Shown: positions 1 through 12,355 of the stretch, one piece after another
Layout of the letters: the number at the start of each line of letters is the position of its first letter
Position numbering within the stretch: the first letter of the stretch is position 1
Assembly: GCA_038380795.1 (NCBI GenBank)
Contig: CM076259.1
Coordinates: 73,776,200-73,840,199 of the forward strand
Direction: 5' to 3'
DNA length: 64,000 nt
Source of the DNA: Pyrocephalus nanus
Lineage: Eukaryota; Chordata; Aves; Passeriformes; Tyrannidae
Notes under the pieces: model-generated
Databases searched by the model: none
What the model saw: only the letters and a program-made list of their open reading frames with translations
Told to the model about the DNA's origin: nothing
Translations under genes and position numbers: made by a program

Positions 1-3000
1 TCTGTAATTTTCATAGTGTACTCAGTACCTATGGAAAAGTTTTTATGGCTCAAATTTGCAAAAGTTTTACAACTAAATCCTATTTAGAGACTTATAATAA
101 TATGGGACCAATTAGCTCTGTAATCAACATTCCCAAATACACTAGGAATAAAATATTCTCTAGATTTAGGAGAAACAGTTATCCTTAGTTATTCTGTTTA
201 TAGTGGAAAACACATAACATTTTACTGACCACAATTAAGTACTTGATATGTGAGAAGTTATGGAGTAGTTATATTTTTCCCCACCCTGAGTGTTTAGATG
301 GCCATTAAATTCATGCCAATGTCTGAAGTCTCACCATGTCCACTAGTGAATTGAAGGCAATCTAGGATTAGAAAGGATGCCTCGGGTCATTAAATTGCCT
401 GGTGTTGAAAGGAGCCACATTTCATACTTTTTTCAATAACAGGAATGAGATGTTTTGCAGGGTGATGAGAGTAGTGGCTTTTCAAGTGGTTTTAAACTGT
501 TCAGTGATTTTCCTCCACGATTCTGAATTCAAGTCTACTCCTGTACTTCCCTGCCCAGATGGCTAGAATATTTTGTTAATTTTGTAGCCTAAATGTACTT
601 AATTCTATTTTATATGCATTGGGGTTTGAGCCCATATTGTCTTTATTAGCTAGTGGTTATCTTTCTATACCATTTTCCATAGTATATTTATAGAGATCGT
701 CTATCTTTTCAGTATTCTTTTTGTCAGGATAAACCATTCAAGCTCGTTCTTTCTCCATAAAATGAAGTCTCTTCAGACTCCTAATTGTCCAAGGATCCCT
801 CCTCTGTTCTTTCCCCAGTTTGGATTGATCTTTGAATTTTGATGCACAAAATGGTAAACGACTTTATAAAGTAGCTTTCATATCTCCTTGACTCTATTAG
901 GCATGTTGTTCTAGTAAATTTCTCTTCATGTTGCTGTGTCATCTTAATGCCATGATTGTTTAGTGTGTATATTCTCATAGAAAATTCATCCCATGTTCTT
1001 ATTAGTCTCTGGATAGAATTTTCTTTGTGTTTCTCCTCCTCAATCATACTTTGTTTTGATTTGTGAGGGGATATTCTTTGGTTGGTTGGTTGGTTGATTT
1101 GGTTGGGGTGGTTTTTTGGTGGTTGTTTGTTGGGTTGTTGTTGTTTTGTTTTGCTTTGCTTTGGTTGGTTTTTTTTTTTTTTGTTTTGTTTCAGGAAATT
1201 GTTATTTTTAAAGCCTTTAGGTTTTTATATATTACTGGTCAAGACTGCAGTCTTTCAAAGCAAAATCTGTCTCAAATTATTTTTGATGATCAAAGATTCC
1301 TTAAAATGTAACCTTGTACACAAGCTCTTTCAAGCCTTTTGAAGGAAAACTTTTATTTCAACGTTTTCTGAAAGTTCAATATTGAAAGTTCTTTTCTAGA
1401 AGAAAAGACTTTGTCCCAAGTTCCAATATTGTAACTGACAATGAGAGTAATAAATAAAAATCCCAATGTTTACTAAACAGTGTGCAAAGTAACACTAATG
1501 CTTCCACTGAAAGTACTTTCATAATTAAATCTCAAGTAGGTAGTTGTGAATTAGAAGAAAATACCCCAATAACTGAGGGAGGAATATTATCTTCAAAAAA
1601 ATGGTTCAGAAAAGATAGATGGAGCTTGTTCCAAGAAAGTATTTTCACAGCATGTTCAACAGTCCCAGCAAAGACTACTTGATGTTTTATTTAATAAGAG
1701 TAGTGAGGTTCAGTTATTAAAAAAAAAACTTGCGATGAAAAAGTGCAAACAATTAATTAGCGTTTTGCTCAGAGTTAAGGACACACTCTAAATTGTAACA
1801 GGTGACATGGATGTAATCATAGGTGTATCATGACAGAAAATTTAAACACTAGATATTCAGCATCATAGGAAAATAGGGAGCTTGTAAAAATGACAAATAA
1901 GAAATGATAGACGGTAATCATCTGTGAAAGGCGATGATGACAAGCAATTTGTGTTTGATATATAAAGAGGAACTGAATGGAGGGCTCCTCAAACCTTTTG
2001 GCTGAGATTCTCACAGACATGGATGCCTTGGGGCCTTTTCACAGATTTCATAACCAATTTATTTTAGTATATTGCAATACTTGATCTGTTGCATTCATTT
2101 CTCTTTTGTTTAACAAATCTATGATGGTGTTGTTGCATGTGCCACTTGCATTTCTTGTGTGAAATGAAAGCTATTCCAAGAGAGTCTGTTACATATTTTA
2201 AGAGTTTATTCACTTACCTTTATTGTTTGGGTTTTTTTATTTTTGTCTCTACATGATCCTGCCAAAATAGATTGCAAGAGCACATAGTCTTCAAATGCTG
2301 CATATTTTTTGAATATGCAGTGGGTACAGAGTTCTGTGAAGAAAAATTGTGTTGCATGTGCCTTTACTTACAAATCATGCATCCTAAGCAAATGAACCAT
2401 AGTTTTAAGATGAGAGCAACTCAAGTAACTGGGTAACTAATCAAGTCATAATCCATATATATGTCTTTAAGGTGAGCACCTCAAAAAAGAAAACTATCTA
2501 GGAAATAATGTTAGAGTAGAAGTCAACTCCTACAGTAAATTAAAACATCTGGGACACTGACTGCTCATGATATTAGTAAACACCTGAATACCAAGACAAA
2601 GCAGCCTTCTTTCCAATTATTTCTCTTCTCTATAATGAGCAGGATACTAATAACAGGCAGCCAAGAAAAACTAATGGATTACCTTGGTGGCATATTGTGG
2701 ATCAGTTAAAACACTGTTTAAACTTACAGACTAGTAAATGCATTAAAAGCAAGTACTTCGCTGTAACTTGATTATTCAAGCAGGTCTTATAGGATGACAA
2801 CTACCACAAATCATGCCTCATATGAGCTTAGTCCTGTGTCAAATTTAATTAAGAATAGCCAGCACATACAAGTGCTTCAGAATGAGGGACATAAACTAAA
2901 TTATTGATGAAGGCTTTTGTTTACATCAGAATCTAAACATGACCTTTTGATTTCTATATTCTACTGGATAGAAGAAATGCGTCTCTTCAGGGCAATAGAA

Positions 3001-3092
3001 TGCTGATTTAGTGATCCAGTGTGATAGCAGGTTTCTTCTCGATAAGAATTTACACTGTGTTTATGCTTGATGTCTTGAGCTTGGTGGACTTA
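1..3092. other. AT-rich non-coding stretch, no gene recognised
   Basis: The stretch has no open frame with recognisable protein similarity; the longest frames are under 90 codons and look like chance. Apart from the G/T tract listed separately I see no interspersed repeat that I can name. An ordinary avian intergenic or intronic sequence fits. Confidence 0.6.
1078..1191. repeat. G/T-biased low-complexity tract
   Basis: The plus strand is almost entirely G and T for about 110 bases: GGTT repeats at the left, then TTG and TTTTG units, then a run of T. Many GG and one GGGG run lie close together, so two-tier G-quadruplexes are possible on the plus strand. Two overlapping chance frames rich in Trp, Gly, Leu and Phe run across it and should not be taken as proteins. 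Confidence 0.85.
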
Positions 3093-3400
3093 CAGAATCA
3101 TAGAATCACTAAGGTTGGCAAATATCTCCAAAATCAACAAGTCCTACCTTTGACTGATCACCACCATGTCAACTACACCACAGCAGTAAATGCCACATCC
3201 AGTTGTTTCTTGAACACCTCCAGGGTCAGTGATTTCATAACCTCCTTAAGTAGTCATTTCCAATGCCTGACCACCCTTTCAGTGAAGAAATTCTTCTTGG
3301 TACAGAACCTGAACATCCCCCAGCATAGCTTGAGGCTATGTCTTTTTGTCCTAAGCTTTCCCTCACAGTGGAACAAAAAATTGAAGTTGTGCAGATAATC
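3093..3400 (-). mobile_element. CR1 LINE, 3' end fragment
   Basis: The block begins with the reverse complement of the CR1 3' terminal signature (cagaatcatagaatcac) and runs on with the usual CR1 3' text: a degraded 'ggttgg..aat' segment, 'cttgaacacctccagggtca', then 'ccaatgcctgaccaccctt' and 'agtgaagaaattcttcttgg'. These encode, on the minus strand, the C-terminal end of ORF2 and its short 3' UTR. It is 5' truncated, as most CR1 copies are, and carries many substitutions. A 125-codon plus-strand frame across it is antisense and not a gene. Confidence 0.85.
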
Positions 3401-4163
3401 ACCCTCTGGAGTGACTCACTTTCAGTGACTGCATAAGATTAATACTCAGTTAGTTCTTTGCTTACATGTGTGATGCCCACCTAAAATTATCAACATCTAA
3501 GACCTTCATTGCTGGCTGACATGTGGTGTGGGCATGCATTCCTGGAACCAGATTGTATTGCAGAAACTTTAACTCTGTTTTTTCCTTCTTTGAATACATG
3601 ACTGAAAGGTGGTGTGTAGTGCAAAGATGCTTAGTCTCACAATAACACACTAGCACATCTTTATATGGTAATTCCTCGGGATGGGGATTTAAAGCTTTGT
3701 ATCTATTCAGCAGCTTCTCTCATACAGTTGCAAGGCTGTGATGATGCAGTCATACGTTCTTTGCTCATTACCTCATAGCAACAAACAAACTGCTACAGAG
3801 AAAAGGCTGAGAGAATCAATGTTAAGGATAATTTCCATAAAGAAAATCCATTCCCAAGGACATTGTAGAGAGAAATCTGACAATATTAGTAAAACCACAT
3901 ATCTTTTCACAAAAAGGAAGCTAAAATATTTATTAATGTTTCTAATTGAATGAGAAGTAAAATTATTTTCTTCTGTATAAACAAACTCCAAAAATTCCTT
4001 TTAAAGCAGATTAAAGTGTTATAATAATTTACTAATATATAGTGTAAGTCATTCCAATATCACTGCTTCTATTTTTCAGAAACAGTCATGGAGTCACAGA
4101 ATCACAGAGTGATTAAGGCTGGAAAGGACCCCTAGAGATCATCTGGTCCAACCTGCCTGCTCA

Positions 4164-4648
4164 TCAAGGATGCCTAGAGCTAGTTATCCAGTACTGTGTC
4201 CAGCTTTTGAATATTGCCAAGGATGGAAGCTCCACAACCGCTCCAGGCAACCTGTTCCAGTGATCAGTCATCCTCATGGTAAAAAAGTGTTTCCTGATAG
4301 TCAACGGAAGCCTGCTATCTTGCCTCTGATCACTACCTCTGATCCTGTCACTGGGCACCACTAAAACAGAGCCTCTGTCCCCTTTGCACCCTATACATTG
4401 ATAAAGCTTGCCTGAGCCTTCTCTTGCCTAGGCCATTCAGTCCTATCTCTCTCAAACTTTCCTTAAAAGACAGATCCTCCAGTCCCTTCATCATCTTTGT
4501 GCCTCTTAATTGAACTCTTTCCAGTATGCCCAAACCTCCCTTGTACTGAGAAGCCCAGAACTGGACACAGGACTACTTGTGCTGAAGGAAGGATCACCTT
4601 CACTAGCGTCCTCCTTATGCCCTGGACAACATTAGCTGTTTTTTTCAC
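4164..4648 (-). pseudogene. CR1 ORF2 C-terminal (RT thumb) remnant
   Basis: Three overlapping minus-strand frames read the C-terminal third of CR1 ORF2 with frameshifts between them. Near 4640-4560 'KKTANVVQGIRRTLVKVILP' matches the segment before 'LYSALVRPHLEYCVQFW'. Near 4530-4380 comes 'LERVQLRGTKMMKGLEDLSF' and 'SLREIGLNGLGKRRLRQ'. Near 4361-4180 comes 'VPSDRIRGSDQRQD', then 'TIRKHFFTMRMTDHWNRLPG' and 'VELPSLAIFKSW'. The order and spacing are those of the family; the breaks show it is dead. Confidence 0.88.
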
Positions 4649-4845
4649 TCAAGGATTTATTGGTGACTTCTGTTTAATTTTTTATCCATCAAGACCCCCA
4701 GTCCTTCTCTGCCAAGCTGCTTTACACCTCAGTGGCCTCTGGCATAAACTGGTGCATGAGCTTGGTCCTTTCCCAGGCGCAGGACTTCTCCTTGTTAATA
4801 TTCATGCTGTCTCTACAGCATTTTGAAAGCTCCTCTGGATAGCAG

Positions 4846-5361
4846 TGTATTGGGTTTGTTTGACAAAGTTTTGGTAGCAGAGGGGCTGCAGGTGTTGCTT
4901 CTGTGAGGTGTCAGAATCTTCCCCCATGTCCTACAAGGACAGCTCCAGCTGGCTCCAAGATGGACCTGCAACTAGTCAAAGCTGAACGAAGCACCAACAG
5001 TGGTAGTGTCTCTGATAAGATAGTTAAGAAGGGATAAAGTCTGTTGTTCAACAGCAGTGAGTGCGAGGAGGAAAGATCAGCAAAGACATGATCAGCTGAC
5101 CACAACCCCCCTTCACCATCCCACTGTGCCACCTGGGGTCAGGAGATAGAGAAATTGGGAGTGGAGTTGAGCCTGGGAAGAAGGGAGGGATAGGAGGAAG
5201 GTGGGGTTAGTTTTGTTCTTATTTCCCATTATCCTACTACATCTTTAATAAACTGAAGTCATAATTTCCAAGTTGAGGGTTTTTTTGCCCATGACAGTAA
5301 TTGCTGAGTGATTTCGCTGCCCTTAACTCAAGAGTCTTTTTTTTTTTTAATTTTCTTCCTC
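4846..5361 (+). mobile_element. Solo LTR, avian ERVL-like, internally short
   Basis: The block opens with TGTATTGGGTTTGTTTGACA and 'aaggttttggtagcag'-like text, goes on to 'cttcccccatgtcctacaag', 'gctggctccaagatggacc', 'caacagtggtagtg' and a degraded TATA area near 5014 (gataagatagttaagaaggg). It ends with AATAAA at 5247-5252, 'ccaagttgag', 'gcccatgacagtaattgctg' and 'gagtgatttc'. This order matches a widespread avian ERVL-type LTR as I remember it, with part of the middle missing. There is no internal retroviral sequence, so it is a solo LTR. The right edge is ambiguous by about 6 bases (CA at 5366-5367 is an alternative end). No clear target-site duplication is seen because the flanking CR1 sequence is not continuous. 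Confidence 0.8.
5247..5252 (+). promoter_or_regulatory. LTR polyadenylation signal AATAAA
   Basis: A canonical AATAAA lies about 110 bases before the 3' end of the ERVL-like LTR, at the place expected for the R-region polyadenylation signal of this LTR type. It is a fossil signal; no transcript evidence is available here. Confidence 0.5.
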
Positions 5362-5698
5362 TATGCAGGTAAGAAGGGACAGTCTGTAGATTCCTGGTTC
5401 TTCTTCTTGCACCTCTTGAAGATGGAGTGGCATTTGCTTTCTTCCAATCCTCAAACACTTCTTCCAATCATTACGTCTGATGTCAACTCCCTCAGCACTT
5501 GTGTAGGCATCCCATCAGGCCTCTGGACCAACTTATGTCCTGTTTGCCTAAGTATTCCACGATTTCTTTGACCAAGAAAAAGTCTCCATTAATCCAGGCT
5601 TTCTCCCTGGTCTCTGAGAGCCATGATTCCTAAAGGCTAAACTTGGTGGTAAAGACTGAGGCAACGAAGGCTGCCAGTATTTCCACCTTTACCATGTC

Positions 5699-5938
5699 TT
5701 ATGTAACCAAGACTTGTGTCTCATTGAGAAACGGGCCCATATTTTCCCCAGTCTTTTTGTCACCCATGTACTTGTAGATGGCCTTCTTGTCTTCGACATC
5801 CTTGGCCAGATTCAATTTCACTTGGGCTTTATCTCTCCTGATTTTATCCCTACACTCAAACAACGTTTCTATATTCCTACTATCCTTGTTACCACTCTCT
5901 ATACTCTTCCTTGTTCTTCTTTTAAAGTCTCCTGCCAC
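5699..5938 (-). pseudogene. CR1 ORF2 endonuclease-RT linker remnant
   Basis: An 80-codon minus-strand open segment keeps the region that in CR1 ORF2 joins the endonuclease to the reverse transcriptase. Recognisable parts are ECRDKIRRDKAQVKLNLAKD, then KKAIYKYMGDKKTGENMGPF and LNETQVLVT, which match the family pattern of 'LARDIKDNKKGFYKYIGDKR...GPLLNETGDLVT' as I remember it. It is only open by chance after decay: the frame closes before the RT domain, and the continuation towards 5640 (VEILAAFVASVFTTK-like) is in the same orientation after a stop. It is not an independent gene. Confidence 0.85.
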
Positions 5939-6182
5939 TTTTTTCCCAACATCCTATTTCTTAGGATGGAGCTCTCGAGCTTAGAAGAGGTGAGCCTTGA
6001 ATATGTACCAGCGTTCACGGACCCCTCATCTCTCTAGGGCCTTATCCCATGGGATTATCCAAGCAGATATTTTGAAGTGCCAAAATCTGCTCTCTAAGGA
6101 GGAGAAAGTTATCACCAAAGCACTCTAGGAACCCCCTGGATCGCTTATGTCCTGTTGGGTTGTTCCTCCAAAGGATATCACA

Positions 6183-9100
6183 AATACTGTTTTTAACAGA
6201 TGATACAAATAATGATTTTAGTTCTTTGAATTTTTGAAAGCTATCTCAAAATACAGAGATTCATAACACCTGGGTAAAATTTATTGTCATCTCAACATAA
6301 AGCTCATAAATTACAGTTTTCAGAGTATTTAGTGGAATGTAATAACCAATTCCTTGTCAGTGTTTTGCTTTTAGACTTTAATGAACACTTGTGATTATTA
6401 GAGCCAATTGTAAAGAATCTCTTCTGAAATTTCCATTACACTTTTTCCAGCTTTTAAAGTTCACTTATCTTCAAGTATGAATTTTCACTAGTCTTTGGGT
6501 AACTGCCTTCAGTAGATAGTAGTTTTGACTACATTTAGTCACTTTGAACTTTTTTAAGACATTTGTAAGAGCATCTTTTGTTCTGGAATAAAGAAACATG
6601 CTAAGGATCTACAGCTTCAGAAAAATGGAAATCACAAGGTAACATTTATTACCTGAAAGCGTCAGTAATGTCAGCATTAGTATAGAATGCAGCAGGAGTG
6701 TCTGATAAAAATACAGCACCTTTATGATAATATAAGGAAGAAAAACATTCAGAATAGAAGCCTGGAAGAGGTGGAACTATTAATATACCAAATCATGATA
6801 TAATTTCTAAAAGCTCTAATCTTCTGTACTTTGATACTTCCAAAAAAAAATAAAAGACCTTGAGATAAAATATGTATGACATTGATATGCATACCCTTTG
6901 GGAAATGAAAAATTACAAACTCCCTGGCTTTTACAGCTAGCAATGTGTTGTTTCTGACAGAATAATGATGATGTCATAAGCTGGTTTATGCTTCAAACAT
7001 ATTCAGCTGCACCACATTTTACATTTCAGAAATGAATGAACTGTATCAAGAATTAAGGGATATTGTAAATACAGATTTCTATTTGTTCCAGATAATAATG
7101 TGTGTAAGTGAAAATTCTTACTCTGCCTGAAATTCATTAACATGAATTGAAATATAACATGGATATTTAATGTGAAAAAATATTAAGAAATTTTTGGTAT
7201 TCCTAAGATTCTTGGCAATGAACTGAGTTAATACATAATGTGTATGTATATAAGATAGCAGTCTGTAACTCTTTCAATATTCATTAGAACAAGGTGGAGT
7301 TCTTTGTACAACAAATGCACAGCACTGCAATAGCTAAAATAAATAAAAGAAAATGGCAGCATTGTATTAGAATTAATATTTATGTTCAAACATGTAAACC
7401 CAGATGTCAGTGACAGAGATATCTAATTTCTGTCACAGGTTACATCTTAATGAAGGATCTTGTTTTAATCAAAGGATGTCAGGTAAATATTGTCTAGCAA
7501 ACTATACCGCTGACCACTACACTGCTGTCTGAAAATATGTGTCTGCTTAGAATAAAATGAATAGCTGTCTGTATGGACTAAAAGGACTCAGCTGGTCTGC
7601 AGAAGCCTACTTCCATTTTTGATGACTGAGTGTCAGTGAAGAGGGCTGGAAGATCAGACAGATTTCCTGTGGGAGACTTCTGCCTCCTGGAATAAAGATT
7701 GCATGTTCAAAAAGATGTTTGTTTATTAACATAAATGTTAATAAATGTTTGTGTGGGAGTAATTAAATTGAGTTCCAGACCACTGCTGCTCATGTTGAAT
7801 ACATGTGTGCGTGTGATAGAGAGTGGCAGAAGGAATATCTCTGCAATTAAATGCGTTAGCTAGGCTTATAAAGAAAATATGAGGGCTATCGCTTGAGACT
7901 TTATTTTTTCTTCATCTTTTAAACGTTGTTCTTTTTCTGATGCTATTATAAAATCGATTTTTTTTCAAAAGGTGCAAAATTATTGAGTTTCTCACTACAG
8001 AATGTTTTAATGTAACATTATGTGTCTTTACCTCCTTTGATGATAGCATTCATGTAAATGTTTCTCTGCATATACGTTATGTGATTTTTCTTTGAAAAGA
8101 AGAGGTAGATGTATATCTCAGTATGAATACGGAATAAATTTAAATTCAATTTCCTAATCTATTATCTGCATTTGTCATATAATTTCAAAGTAAAAAAAGA
8201 TTGACTATAAAATATCTCTAGTCATCTCCAAGCATAAGTACATAATTATATGAGATTTAAGCGCAGAACAAAAATTGAGACATTACAAATAAAATGTATC
8301 ATCTATTTCAGAAGATATTATTTTGTTGAGAACTATAGCTTAGACTCAGATAAAGAAATAACAGTGCAGTGATTTTTTTGTGTAAAACAAGTTGCATGAA
8401 CTATACACATTTAAGATACATTTTCAATGAAACTAATGCTTTGGTGAAGCAGATTGCAGTTTTGCAACTTCTTTCAAGGACAGAAGAAGTCAAGGAAAAA
8501 TTCTTATTGTTAGGAATTTAATTAAAGATACTGCTGTGGGAAAAAAAAAGAAATCAAAGCAGATTTGGATGGTGGGGAGGGGCTGTTGTGGGTTTTTTTA
8601 TGCTTTCTTTTGCCATAGTTGATGACTACAAACAATACCACATGTAACAGAACTAATCCTTTGATAGTGCTGAAGACAGAAAGAAAAAATAGCAGAGACA
8701 TTTTGCTTAACTAAGCTAAAGGTTGCATATATCAGTTCAGGTAGCTCTTCAGAAGGTTGAAGATGAAAGTAAACTAGCAAAGTGATTTGATTTTGGGTAA
8801 TACTTTGTGTGTTGTGATTACCTGTTGCACCAGAGAAAAACTTAAACAGAAGTAAAAGTTCAGTAGCCATTATTTATAGCTAGGAGTTTTAAAAATATGC
8901 TAAGGAGGTTTCAAGCTTTCTTTCCAGTTATGGCAACAACAGAATTTTTTCATTATTGTCAAATTCCTTGTTATGTAGTATCTATTACAGAAAATTCTGT
9001 CATAAATATGTCAACAAGTTTCCTTATTAAGAAAAAATTAGTTAATAACAGAAAACATAAAAGCACAAAGAAAGGATGAAATTAAAAACTTACTGAGTTC

Positions 9101-9358
9101 CTTATCTTTACATGTAAAAACTCACTTATCCAAGTCTTTGTAACCCACAGCTGTGCCCTTATAGGGTGTTTGATTTCAGTATTAGTCAAAGGATTCACCT
9201 TGTGATGCAATATCCAAAACAAAGTCATTATGAAATACATTCAGTTTTTGACTGTCCATCTCAACTTTTCCCAAGTCCTTGCAGGATTAGGACAGGCACT
9301 GGGTGAGGTCACCAGAATCACTGTATAGTGAAAATTTTCTCTGGTGCCTACCGTGTTG
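6183..9358. other. AT-rich non-coding stretch, no gene recognised
   Basis: No open frame longer than about 90 codons occurs and none resembles a known protein. I see no interspersed repeat I can name. Ordinary unique-looking avian non-coding DNA. Confidence 0.55.
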
Positions 9359-9659
9359 GAACTCTACATTTAGGAATTTGTTGCTAGAACTACATAATTG
9401 TGCCTATGAAACTCTTTCAAGGAAATATCTAGATGATTCATTGGTGTCTTGAAAACTGACACGTTAGCCCTTTTGTCTGTTACCACCTGCAAAAAAAAAA
9501 TATATATAAATATATATATTTGAGCAGAAGTACTTCATACTTTACTAATGTATTTTTATCTTCAGTTATTCAGTTAAAAGAAACAGCTCTTCAGTTATTC
9601 ATATGTTTAATAAAGGTTGTTTCTGGAAAAACTTGTGATTTTCAACAACCTTCCTGCAA
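9359..9659 (+). repeat. Left arm of a 301-bp inverted repeat
   Basis: Starting with gaactctacatttaggaatt and ending with acaaccttcctgcaa, this segment is the reverse complement of 17264-17564. Aligned by eye over 301 bases there are three substitutions and no gap: T for C in 'gtgtcttgaaaac', one A for T at the border of the A run and the TA repeat, and A for T in 'gcagaagtac'. Similarity stops abruptly at both ends. Inside lie a short A run followed by a (TA)n stretch and two copies of cttcagttattca. Just inside the spacer-side end the 11-mer caaccttcctg occurs twice in tandem, straddling the junction. It has no coding capacity I recognise. Confidence 0.95.
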
Positions 9660-12005
9660 CCTTCCTGTTCCTTCTTTTTTGCACCTGCTAGATTATAACT
9701 GCAAGACTTAAAGCCCACTGGTGATGCACGTCAAACCATAGTAAGCACGTTTGGAACTTGGTAGACATCCTGGGAAGTTTACTGGTGTCATTGTCAGACG
9801 TTTTATACACCAGTGTAAGAGGAACTGAATAGGAGATACTGTTTGTTGTTAAAGGCCTTCCTGCTGCTCTTGCCCAAATGGCACAGAACAGCTTACATTC
9901 CCCCACATGAGAGGTATGTTATATTGACCCTCATTTTTCCCAGGGCTCCACTTGAGATGCCTCAGATAGGAACATAGTTTTATTCAGAACCAAAGGTTCA
10001 GAAATATTATGGGGGATCAAATGAAGTGATGTTTTTTAAAGTAGGAATACACTGTTTTTTGTTTTATTCTCCAATGCATTGCCTCGGGACTTCTTGCAGT
10101 TTTTGAGACTGAAAGGGCTACTGGGACAGCGATGAAGGATTATATAAAATGTAAAGGGACAAAACTGTTACACTCCTGTCTGTGTATGGGCTTTTGAAAA
10201 CCAGACTTTCTTGAAAGGAGCTGAAAATGACTGAAAATAGAGTTAAGGGAGATACCTAACAATTAAGGATAAAGGACAATCTGGGATCCCATACTCAAAC
10301 TCAATGTTGCTTTATATAACAATGTAGATTTGGGTATTTCTGTCTATAATATTTTGTGATCAAACAGCTTTTATATTTTGACTTTAGGATGCGATACCAA
10401 GAAAAAGTATTAAGTTTTAAAGACAAAGAAAACTCCAGGGAATAGTTCATAAAATATCAACAGCACTCTATAAGGATGTAATGTTTGAAGTAAGAATTAC
10501 TGTAAAGGTTGACCAGGGTGAATAGAGAGCTTGGTAACTTTATTTAAGTAAGGGAGGCTCCAAGGACAGACTCCCTCATGAGCACTGCATGAAGAAGAGC
10601 ACAAACAGACTGAACAAGCAATGTGCCTTCCCAGGACTTTACAGGAGCCTTTCACATAGATACACATGGTGTGAAACACAAGAATTCTGTACTTAAACAC
10701 CACAATAATATTTACAGACTTAAAGCATTCATCTCAGGTTTTAAGGTTGTTAGAAGACTATTAAATCTTGCTATGGATTTTAAAGCTATGTAACCTGTTG
10801 TGTAATCATAGCCTTTCTGGATACCAGAGTCTAAGAGTGCTACTAGCAGGTCCTGTGGATTTTCTCAGTAGTTAGCCAAATGGCCACAGATTAACTTCAA
10901 AAGAATAAAACTGAAGAACACTTATTTTCTAAGAGATTCTTGTGTTGGTATAAACTATTCTTTACCACAATTTCCTAACTAATGAACTATTAAAAATGTT
11001 CTGGAAATCCTTTTTTTTTTTATTCTGATAGCATAGAAATCTACTGGAGTCTTGCTTTACACTGACTGCCCAACCAGACTTCAGCCAGTGGCTATGCAAA
11101 TTTAACAAAAAGTGGAGGACCGTGTAACTGAACAAGGAAAGGAAAAACAGGATATCTGTGCCAATGTTTTCATTTTGAGACCAAAATTCAGTAAATCCCT
11201 TCAGATTTTATGCTATTTATATACATTTTTTTATTGTAACCCAATTGTCAGTACTGGAGGTTGGATCACACTAATGCAAATCATTTTTTTAAAAAGTTCA
11301 AGACCTGGTAACAAAAGACAAATATTTTTTACTTGGAAAGATAAACAAAAAGTGGGTTTAGATGAAACTGGAATATACGAGAAATTAAATATTTCGGGTT
11401 TTTTTGTAGCTTAAAAATTTGTCTCTTTTCTTAAAAAAAAAATAGGGCTTTAAAATGCCTTTAGGAATATTTAATTTAGAATAAATAATGTTTTTTTGTT
11501 AAATTGTCAGAATGAAATATTTTGACATTTTAGCTTATTTCTTGGTTCTGACCAAAGGTATCTGCAACATTTTCAAATGGAATTTGATCTCCTAATAATT
11601 GTTTCTTTATTTGTCTATTTTTGGAAATACTTATTATTTACAGTAGAAACATTTTCTAAATGTACTAAGTAAAAAAAACTAGTCCTGAGAAAACAGTAGT
11701 GACTCTATTAATTCTAAATGTAGTGCTTTTCTGTAGAAGCTGAAGTTTCCCACTGGTTTTGAAAAAGGTGAGACATGCTGAGAGGACATTCTGACTGTGT
11801 TAGAAGTCAGAGGAGAGACTGGTCTATTTTTAGACTATATTATTAGAGGTTTTCAGAAGAGCTCTAAATTAGTCCAGTGAGTGATCCATTGTGCCTGTCT
11901 CGTTTATTGTTGCATGTGGTCGATTGTCCTCTGCTGTGCTTATTTCTGTTGACAACTGTATTCAGTTAAAGAGATTGCATATTTTTTCAGTGCTTAAAAT
12001 CAGAT
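9660..12005. other. AT-rich non-coding stretch within the inverted-repeat spacer
   Basis: The stretch carries only short chance frames (up to 100 codons at 11112-11414, with no recognisable domain). No named repeat is visible. Confidence 0.5.
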
Positions 12006-12060
12006 GAATCAAAGAATATCCTGAGTTGGAAAGGCCCCCAAAGACCATTGTGTTCAGTGA
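12006..12060 (-). mobile_element. CR1 LINE, 3' terminal scrap
   Basis: About 55 bases (gaatcaaagaatatcctgag, then ttggaaaggcccccaaagacc) match the reverse complement of the last part of a CR1 element, the 'gaatcatagaatatcctgagttggaaggg' type of 3' end. Similarity fades after 12060. It is too short to assign to a subfamily. Confidence 0.65.
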
Positions 12061-12355
12061 GATGAGCCCAGTATTTTTATACACACAGTAAAAAAAAATT
12101 GTTGGTGATAGAGATGAATATAATAGAAAGCAGGATTCTGTTGCTAACTGTAGGTGTCTAATGTAATTTTAAATATTATGAAGTATTCTGTTTGGATATC
12201 AGCTGTTTGTGGGTTTTTTAGGGAAGGGTTTTTTGATTGTTTGGAGTCAGGAATTTTGGTTTGTTTTGTTCTATTTGTTTGGGGTTCTTTTCCAATGAAA
12301 ATTCAGGTCTTTAGAAAGTTTGGTGTTATACTTGCAAAACTAACCGGGAGATATT

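Larger units (their letters stand above)
4091..6182 (-). mobile_element. CR1 LINE, 5'-truncated, split by an LTR
   Basis: This is a minus-strand CR1 retrotransposon read from about 6182 down to 4091, where the 3' signature (cacagaatcacagag on the plus strand) lies. In coding order it holds the end of the endonuclease region, the endonuclease-RT linker (5938-5699, residues KAQVKLNLAKDVEDKKAIYKY), the start of the RT domain (near 5455-5365, FEDWKKANATP and then a shifted EEPGIYRLSLL), a foreign LTR (4846-5361), then the thumb and C-terminus (LERVQLRGTKMMKGLEDLSF near 4530; TIRKHFFTMRMTDHWNRLPG near 4300). Stops and frameshifts occur throughout. About 170 codons between the RT start and the segment resembling 'RLEKWADRNLMKFNKEK' are absent, including the FADD catalytic box. 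The element cannot move. Confidence 0.9.

Noticed and set aside
1063..1342. Hydrophobic Trp/Gly/Phe-rich frames that look like membrane segments
   Set aside because: They are translations of the G/T low-complexity tract; two overlapping frames both look hydrophobic for the same reason.
3021..3398. 125-codon plus-strand open frame, the longest in the window
   Set aside because: It runs antisense through a CR1 3' end and its residues have no recognisable domain; openness is a by-product of the repeat.
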